From contig OY282558.1 in the NCBI GenBank assembly GCA_958295665.1, positions 340,128,044-340,192,043 on the forward strand: a DNA stretch of 64,000 nt. Direction: 5' to 3'. Below are positions 57,392 to 64,000 of this stretch, piece by piece. Every line of letters starts with the position of its first letter. Position 1 is the stretch's first letter. The notes under the pieces were generated by a model. It saw only the letters and a program-made list of their open reading frames with translations, was not told the DNA's origin and ran no database searches. The DNA is from Tipula vernalis. Lineage: Eukaryota > Arthropoda > Insecta > Diptera > Tipulidae. The translations under genes were made by a program, and so were the position numbers.

Positions 57392-59013
57392 TCATGTTAG
57401 ATGTTCAAGTTTCCAACCCTGGTAATGGTAATTTAAGGCGCAGCACATTAAATTACATGTCGCTTCACTGTCATAATCACGTAAAAAACTTAAAGTCAAA
57501 TCCAACTTGAATTTATCCCAAAGAACCAAAGCATTGATAGGATTGCGGAAAACACAAATGAATGCAAAAGCTTGCCTCATTTAGTATGACATTTGAAAAA
57601 CTAATGCTTCATCTAAACATTTCTCCCACTCTTCTTCTGAGTCCAACGAATTGCAATGAAACGCTGCTTCCTTAAAGTTTGAATATTTAAAATAATTGAC
57701 AGTTCGCATAGCTACTCAAATGAAAGAAGTTCGCATAGCTACTCAAATGAATTTAACTGTGTGCATTCTTAGAACCATTTTTTGTCGCGCTCCCTCAACC
57801 GTAGACGTGATAAGGAACTTTTGTATAATGGAAATTAATTGTAAGTCAAGTGATTCCATTTCGAGATTCATTTTCCTGACGTTCTTCAAAAATTATACTC
57901 CGCTGTTATGGAGGATGAATTCACAGTCTTATTATTGCATGCGACCTGTGCTGCATTGGTGTCTCTAGCAAACATCATATTGCTTCTGGTGCATTCCCAT
58001 ATTTACAATCAAACTAATTGGCAATTTCATCATGACTTTAGCGTTGTTGTTCTTAATTCAAGATATCAACATTGTTGCAATAAAAGCTCCTGAAAATATA
58101 TTTAATTGCCTTCAATGATACACAAATCTCAACGTTGATATAATAATTATATTTCAGTAGGAAGCACCTGTTATAATGGTACTATCAGTCCATGTCGACG
58201 CCGATACAAAGGATACACATTTATGTTTGCGATGGTCGCATCCTGTTTTTCTTTGGGAAGATTTTCTTCCATTTATTATTTTGCATGCATGGAGCATGTG
58301 AATTGTCGGGACGGAGGGAGGCGATCTCATGCACTCTTGGCTCGGTGTAAACATCTGGAACTTCGGCAGGACCATAAGATCAATGACTTCAGAAGTTTTA
58401 AATTTATCTTTTGCAATAATTGATAGGTGGGCATGTAAAATTTCTCGCTTTTAGAACTCAGTCATACATATGCCATGCACTTTCAAAGCACTCTGTGCTT
58501 CGTCAACTATTCAATGATGGCCTTAAATTCCAATTTAAACCCTCGAACAACAAAATCTGGACAATTTGATGTGGTTTCTCCTTTTGGAGGTTCTTCACAA
58601 TTTCAGGCCATTTCAGATTTGACATAACTTTGACGAAAATAACAATCGAGCCTAATTATATATTAGCCGTTGACATTTCTATCAAACACGAGCTATCCAT
58701 CATTAAGAGGTATGCAAATTTCCTTCTTTCTCCTTTTGCAGGATGAAGATGGCATGTGAGATAAGAATTCTGTCCATCAACACGAAACACATATGGGCCG
58801 GAACCTGGAGGTCTCTGAATTTGTGCTCCCACTGATGCGAATGAAACAAACCTTTTGTGAGATCTGATGTTTTTTCGGAAGATTTTTTAGTTGAGATGAT
58901 TTGTATATGACATTAGTTGTCGTAAAAAAATCTGTATAGTCCAATTCGTTTCCATTATCATCTCGAGGTTTTCGATGGTGAACTTTACCTTTATGGCAGC
59001 AACTGTTAACCAT
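57392..59013 (-). pseudogene. Helitron Rep/helicase fragment (Rep region and following segment)
   Basis: In minus-strand order: CCHKGKVHHRKPRDDNG (the N-terminal Cys/His block of Helitron proteins), then in another frame VGAQIQRPPGSGPYVFRVDG and HLHPAKGERRKFAYL. Next are NLKWPEIVKNL, the Rep HUH-region equivalent reading LHAHLSIIAKDKF with KTSEVIDLMV, and PSVPTIHMLHACK (usual GPCG...CM block). Then comes KVPYHVYG, RDKKWF, and the helicase-linker segment EEEWEKCLDEAL, MRQAFAFICVFRNP and VLWDKFKLDL. Rep HUH histidines appear as HAH. The fragment carries numerous stops and frameshifts, a 27-bp-period duplication at 57701-57750 and no helicase motifs downstream. CTRR ends were not found. Confidence 0.82.
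57701..57750. repeat. 27-bp-period tandem duplication
   Basis: AGTTCGCATAGCTACTCAAA occurs at 57701 and again at 57728, within the Helitron remnant. A recent-looking local duplication. Confidence 0.9.
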
Positions 59014-59029
59014 TCAACAGAGGTTAAAA

Positions 59030-60040
59030 AGGTTTAAAATGTTCAACAGAGGTTCAACGTGCAACAGAGGTGATTGAAGGCAATGCTCAGCTTAATGTCA
59101 TTTACACCGACTTCAGTAAGCAGTTTGACTCAAACAATTACTTTATCGTTCTGTAAAAATTAAAATTACTTGGTATTAATGATAATTAGATCAAATGGAT
59201 TGAGTCACACCTTACTGGACGGGTGCAGCGAGTAAAAATTAATAATCGTCTATCTGATCCAAACTACGTACAATCTTTATATAGTTTTTCCGTTTTTTTT
59301 TTTGGTTTTAATCTCTGCAATCTGTTCTGGGGCTCAAGGCACTCCCAACTCTTTCGCAGTTTACTTTTACCGTCCTACTTAACGCAGTATTAGCCAAATC
59401 GAGGACGTACGGCCATAGACCCGTTTTGTATAAACCACCTGCACATTGCATTGCTTCATGCCAACCCATAGTGCTGACATGAAAGGTGGGTCGGCCCAAG
59501 GATTCTGCACTCTCAACAGGGGGTCATAGATGTGTTCATCTTCATCAATGATCGTAATCAGATGATGAAAAATCCCTTTTGCATCCCGCCCCTATTGAGA
59601 TTCGAACCTGGTACCTCCCGATCCAAACGCCGCAGCTTTAACCACTGCGCCGTTTGGTCGGTAAGTTTTTCCGTTGTCTAACATATGCCTATGAGTTAAA
59701 CATATTTTCCCCTATTCGAAATCTATCTAATGCAGAGGAGTTACAAAAGGATATATGTAGATGCGGTTATTGTTTTGCTGTAAGAACAATATGTTATATT
59801 TAAATGTTCAAAATGCAAAATGATGGGTGTTACAAGTTCAACATCGCATCTGATTTATGACTAAAATATTGCGATTTGCGAGTAATACTTTGATATGTAT
59901 AAATGAAATGAAGCATGTTAGAGTTACGTTTAACCTACCTTATCATTTAATCGTCATTTCGACTTCGTCACTTCGACTCTGCCAAAGCCAACTCTATGTT
60001 AGAGATCCTACTAGTTATATTTTAAGAAATATCCAGGGTC
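59030..60040 (+). pseudogene. LINE reverse transcriptase fragment, interrupted by a SINE
   Basis: Before the SINE: NVIYTDFSKQFDS (RT motif A), LKLLGIND, WIESHLTGRVQRVKINNRLS. After it: NLSNAEELQKDICR, then broken pieces LNVQKCKMMG-like and INEMKHVRVTFN, the thumb region of Jockey/CR1-type RTs. Motifs B and C are missing between the two parts, so a deletion preceded or accompanied the insertion. Stops are frequent. Confidence 0.72.
59295..59663 (-). mobile_element. tRNA-derived SINE
   Basis: Minus-strand head ACGGCGCAGTGGTTAAAGCT resembles a pol III A box, and GGTTCGAATCTC at 59588-59599 is a B box. The unit ends in a poly-A tail (T-run at 59293-59303 on the top strand). An exact 12-bp target duplication AGTTTTTCCGTT lies at 59283-59294 and 59664-59675. 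Length is about 370 bp. It was inserted in the LINE fragment. The open frame at 59308-59499 is not a gene. Confidence 0.92.
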
Positions 60041-61000
60041 CAACGTGTGATCCATGAGGATCACCAGAGGTAACTCTGATAACTTTGGATTTTTGTATCC
60101 AATGAACACATTTTGAGTGTCGTTTGATAATTACGAACTGAGCCATTTTTCAAACTTGAAAGAATCCAAATGCTTGAAGACTATCAAGGGCCTTACGATG
60201 ACAAATCAAATAAAATGCTTAACTGAAGTATGTGTATACTACGTCCATCTGATAGTGCTTTTCTATTTCATTGATCGTTTTACTCGTAAACTTCACTAAA
60301 TTTGTGGATGTTGATATACGTGACAATATATCTTTGACGGTGTTGTACACAAACCATGTAATGTATTCTGTTTTACCCGATTTAAAGATTGGTGTGATTT
60401 TTGACAATTTTCATTTATCTGGAAACACGTCGGATACTAAAGAAAGGTTGAAGAGATTCCGCAATGGCTGCACCAAAATATTTGCATGTTTCTTTAATGT
60501 TATCTAGTCCACAACCGTCGCCAAAGTCTCTCAGTGTAGATATAATAATTTCATCAGTAATAGTAAGAAGGAAGGTATATAGATTGAAAAAAAAAAAAAA
60601 ACAAACATGGGTACTGTTGGTGTTGTCGTAAGACATATTTTCCGGGTACCAATCAATTTCTCATTTAGATCTAAAGTATTTCCAAAATCGTTTAGGGTTT
60701 TTTTTAAATTTTATTTTGAACACCAGCTAGATTGCAAGTGTATTTTAGTTTAAAGTAAATCCAAATTTATCTTTGAAAAATGAGTTTATCTTTCCGAATC
60801 TAGCTCATCATTTAGCATAAGCTTTCGATGTTAGGTTTTTTAAATTTTTAAGTCGATCATCAAACCACGGAGGATAGCTAGTGGCTCCTTTGATGCACAA
60901 AGGAACTTGAATATCAAAACCTCGTTGCAGAATCATATAAAATTGATTCACGCTAGCGTTAACATTGTTAGTATTTAAAATATTATCTCATTTAACTGCT
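60000..61000 (-). pseudogene. LINE reverse transcriptase fragment, opposite strand
   Basis: In minus order: YPPWFDDRLKNLKNLTSKAY and NPKRFWKYFRSK (linker between endonuclease and RT), DGCGLDNI (motif 0, usual GPDxIP), KITPIFKSGK (motif 1 region), HLDSFKFEKW, and VTSGDPHGSHVGPWIF (motif B, usual SGVPQGSxLGPLLF). It is heavily decayed, with most catalytic motifs lost. It meets the plus-strand LINE fragment at about 60.0 kb tail to tail. Confidence 0.75.
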
Positions 61001-61144
61001 TTCAAGTATAGATGCAAACTAATGGCATAACTATGTACATCTCGCATAAACGTCACTTCCTGAATGGTGTGGTATATATGCATATATGTATAGACCTCTT
61101 TTCTTGATGTTAATCTTCGCGCAGGCATGGTCGACTACAGATGG

Positions 61145-61690
61145 TACACTGAAAAAAATAATCCCAGTAAAATTTACAAAATCTTTTTGTAAAAGGTCTA
61201 ACAAAACGGTTTTATAAAATTTACTAAAAAATTGTAATTTTTTAAATTTTTTTTTTAAATTTATAAAAAAATTAATGAAATTCATAAAATTACCTAAATT
61301 TTATAATTTTTTTTTATAAAATTGATAAAATTTTTAAAAACAAATATTTTTGTAATATTTACAAAAAATATGTAATGTGTACAAAGGTATTGTTAAATTA
61401 ATTATGAAATTTTATACAAGTAAAAAAAATTCCCAATAAATTAGAAAGTTTTTTTGTCAATTTTATAAAAAATTGCAAATGAATAAAATATTGGTGTACA
61501 AAATCTTTTCTGAATTTTTGTAATTTTTATAGCAATAAATCGATTTTTTTGTAAATTAAATAAATAATTTTTGTAATTTTATCGAATTAAGTATTACTTT
61601 CTTGTACTTCTACAAAATATTTTATTAAATTTACAGAAAGAGAATTATATATTATACAAAATTTTTATTCTGCTATGACTCGTATATAAT
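61145..61690. repeat. first copy of an AT-rich direct repeat
   Basis: A T/A-rich block containing AATGAAATTCATAAAATTAC, ATATGTAATGTGTACAAAGG and TATTCTGCTATGACTC. Bases from about 61270 to 61680 recur in the same order at 62282-62650. No coding sequence. Confidence 0.85.
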
Positions 61691-61721
61691 ATATTATACA
61701 TATATATATATATATATGTAT

Positions 61722-62088
61722 ATCGACGCTAATTTAACCAACCGGCACAAGTGACGTTTAGGAAATATTACAGGAGAAGGAAAAAACGATTTCAATTGAA
61801 ATTTTAATAAAAACGATAAATTATTATTTTTATTATAAAACTTAATATTAGAAAAACTTAAATAATCGTAAATTATTTTCATTTTAATTTCGTTCAATTT
61901 TTATTATGATACATTATTGCTTGAGCGTATCTTTTGAAGGAACATTTTTGTCAAAAGATAGTGTTTTTTCGCAAAAAAATTAAATTTTGTTTTAACAGAT
62001 ATTTAGAATAAAACCAGTGCTTTCCAATGATATAAAAAACTGATATTTCAAAATTTGGCGCTTGTGCCGTTTGATTAAATTAGCGTCG

Positions 62089-62090
<2 letters not shown>
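61722..62090. mobile_element. MITE with ATCGACGCTAATTTAA ends in a (TA)n context
   Basis: The left end ATCGACGCTAATTTAACCAA, with CGGCACAAG following, matches the reverse complement of the right end (CTTGTGCCGTTTGATTAAAT then TAGCGTCGAT). The 369-bp element has no coding capacity. Flanking TA repeats hide any TA target duplication. Confidence 0.78.
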
Positions 62091-62168
<78 letters not shown>

Positions 62169-62172
62169 TATA
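62091..62172. repeat. (TA)n microsatellite
   Basis: About 40 TA dinucleotides with one interruption near its start. A shorter (TA)n lies at 61699-61719 on the other side of the MITE. Confidence 0.95.
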
Positions 62173-62281
62173 ACCAACAAAACCGAAGGATAGGAAATAC
62201 ATATAAACCCCAATTTCCATTGAGACCAAATTAGAAAACAAAATTTATCAAAACAGAAAAATTTTTAGTTTTTTTATATTA

Positions 62282-62650
62282 TAATAAAAAATTAATGAAA
62301 TTCATAAAATTACCTAAATTTTATAATTATATTTTTTATAAAAAATATGTAATGTGTACAAAGGTATTGTTAAATTAATTCTAAAATTTTATAAAATTAA
62401 AAAAAAAATCCCAATAAATTATAAAGTTTTGTTTGTCAATTTTATAAAAAATTGCTAATGAATAAAATATTTGTGTACAAAATATTTTGTAAATTTTTAT
62501 AATTTTTATAGCAATAAATCGATTTTTTTGTACATTAAATAAATAATTTTTGTAATTTTATCAAATTGAGTATTACTTTCTTGTACTTCCACAAAATATA
62601 TTATTAAATTTACAAAAAGAGAATTATTTATTTTTCTGCTATGACTCATA
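62282..62650. repeat. second copy of the AT-rich direct repeat
   Basis: Same order of words as 61270-61680, with small indels, ending TTCTGCTATGACTCATATCG. Spacing between copies is about 1.0 kb. Confidence 0.85.
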
Positions 62651-62819
62651 TCGCAGAGGTACCCGGTATTTTCCGGGCAAATATTAGTATTCGATAAATC
62701 GCCGAATTCAAATAATTATAATTTATACAAAAAAAAAAAATATTCCTGAAATAGTTCAACAAATTTTGTGTAATTCAGTTATTGTATTTCTGTTTGGTGA
62801 ACAATATTTTTGGTTTTTC

Positions 62820-63680
62820 CATTTGAAAACTTCATCTAAAAATCATTTTATATCCCTTCTTCAAAAGTGAATTTTATCCAAATCGGTTAAAAGATAGCCA
62901 GCCAAGTTCCTTCCAAAGTAAACATATTCAAAAGTTTCATCTCAAAATAATTTTAGAATCCCATTTCTATCACACATGTCAAATTTAATCATGGTTAGTT
63001 GAGATATAACCAAGTTCGATCCAATAGATTGACTTTACTCCAGAACTTCATATTAAAGTCTTTTTAGAAATCATTTTATAGAATCCCATTTCCATCGCAC
63101 TTGTTGAATTTCATCAAAATCAGTTAAGAAATAGCCAATTTCCATACTAATTGACCATACTCCAGAAACTCATCTAATAACCTATAAATTGCATCATTAT
63201 CGGTTAAGAAATAGCCAATTTCCAACAGAATAGGCCGCACTTCAGATCTGCATCTAAAAATCAATTTAAAATCCTATTTCCATCGCACATGTTGAATTTG
63301 ATCAAAATCGGTTAAGCGAAATAGCCAAGTTCCATAAAAATTGGTCATACCCCAAAAATTCATCTAAAAATCTTTTTAGAATTCCATTTCCATCGGAGAT
63401 ATTGACTTTCATCAAAATCAGTTAACAAATAGCCAAGTTCCATAATAATTGGCCATACCTCAGAAATTCATCCAAAAATCATTTTAGAATCCCATTTTCA
63501 TCGCGCATTATAAATTTCATCATTATCGGTTTAGAAATAGCGAAGTTCCAACACAATTGGCCATACTTCAGATCTGCATCTATAAATCATTTTAGAATCC
63601 CACTTCTATTGCACATCTTGAATTTGATCAAAATTGGTTAAGAAATAGCCAAGACCCATAATAATGGTTACATAAGATAT
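62820..63680. repeat. tandem array with a period of about 109 bp
   Basis: The word GGTTAAGAAATAGCCAAGTT and variants recurs near 62885, 63122, 63200, 63310, 63420, 63528 and 63637. Each is preceded by TTTCATCAAAATC and followed by CATCTAAAAATCATTTTAGA and TCCCATTTCCATCGCACAT. Units are diverged. No transcript or gene was recognised. Confidence 0.88.
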
Positions 63681-63805
63681 TTTTGCAAATCCCAAAATAA
63701 AAATAAATACAGACATTAAAATAAAAGTACATTTATTTATTTTACAAAATAATAAGTAGTGCTTCAACTTCAAATACAATAAAATACGTATTTTTAGTGC
63801 TTAAC

Positions 63806-64000
63806 TCAATGGAATCTCCATCTTTTTGTCAGAAAACTTTGTTTTGTGGAATTTTTACTATAAACTTTATGAAGGTTATCACGTTGTAACGTCCAGCAGT
63901 AGTCTGTCATCATTGATACATTCCATCGACCTTGGTAATGCCTCTCCATTTCTTTAATATCCTGGTGGAAACGTTCTCCTTGCTTCTCGCTAACTGCCCC
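63806..64000 (-). CDS. C-terminal exon of a repeated arthropod gene family (GERFHQDI), partial
   Basis: Sixty-four codons open to the window edge, ending in TGA at 63806-63808. The reading begins GAVSEKQGERFHQDIKEMER and continues HYQGRWNVSMMTDYCWTLQR, a segment I recognise as the conserved C-terminus of an uncharacterised protein family present in many copies in arthropod genomes. Its function is unknown to me and it may be element-derived. There are no stops or frameshifts, unlike most of the window, so this could be a functional or recently inserted copy. The rest of the gene lies beyond base 64000. Confidence 0.7.
   Translation of the reverse strand, partial: GAVSEKQGERFHQDIKEMERHYQGRWNVSMMTDYCWTLQRDNLHKVYSKNSTKQSFLTKRWRFH

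Noticed and set aside
59308..59499. 63-codon minus-strand frame
   Set aside because: Lies wholly inside the tRNA-derived SINE body.
61992..62213. Ile/Tyr-repeat open frame
   Set aside because: Translation of the (TA)n tract.

Overview
This is a very AT-rich animal window, almost certainly from an insect or other arthropod. Nearly every recognisable coding segment belongs to a transposable element, and nearly all are broken by stops, frameshifts or later insertions. No intact single-copy host gene is evident. The order cannot be fixed from sequence alone. Pointers to an arthropod are the mix of Jockey-type LINEs, BEL/Pao, Ty3/gypsy, pogo, Tc1, PIF/Harbinger, hAT, NOF/Foldback-like and Helitron remnants, plus a repeated-family C-terminus (GERFHQDI) at the right edge.

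Layout. 0-5.4 kb: BEL/Pao and Ty3/gypsy pol scraps, then AT-rich DNA with no recognised gene. 5.4-23 kb: the most interesting block. Two adjacent intron-containing or C2H2-bearing genes of poorly known families (a SAMD3-like protein at 6.13-12.64 kb, and a C2H2 protein with YYDDFEV...LGSK and FCRFC motifs at 12.71-22.98 kb) have been split by five later insertions: a Jockey LINE in an intron, a pogo element, an OTU-protease LINE and two MITEs. Each insertion is bounded by target-site duplications readable in the sequence, and removing them rejoins the reading frames. 24.3-27.2 kb: decayed BEL/Pao element. 27.3-28.8 kb: non-autonomous hAT with GGAGCC-rich ends. 30.1-30.4 kb: long octamer microsatellite. 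31.3-35.4 kb: second Jockey-type LINE with mutated RT catalytic motifs.

35.6-43.4 kb: NOF/Foldback-like element whose terminal inverted repeats are 181-bp tandem arrays. It carries a DDE transposase followed by a ubiquitin-specific-protease-like domain, and has itself been invaded by an hAT element. 45.8-50.1 kb: a separate MULE with minisatellite inverted repeats and a 9-bp target duplication. 50.2-56.2 kb: PIF/Harbinger element (Myb/SANT gene plus DDE nuclease gene) invaded by a long-TIR Tc1-like element. Both of these elements sit in copies of a degenerate repeat of about 300 bp that also occurs at 29.5-29.9 kb.

57.4-59.0 kb: Helitron Rep fragment. 59.0-61.0 kb: two opposed LINE RT fragments with a tRNA-derived SINE. 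61.1-62.7 kb: direct repeats around a (TA)n-embedded MITE. 62.8-63.7 kb: tandem array of about 109 bp. The right edge holds the C-terminal exon of a repeated arthropod gene family.

All family calls are from motif recognition by eye. No searches were run, and exon boundaries were read from GT-AG sites and reading frames.
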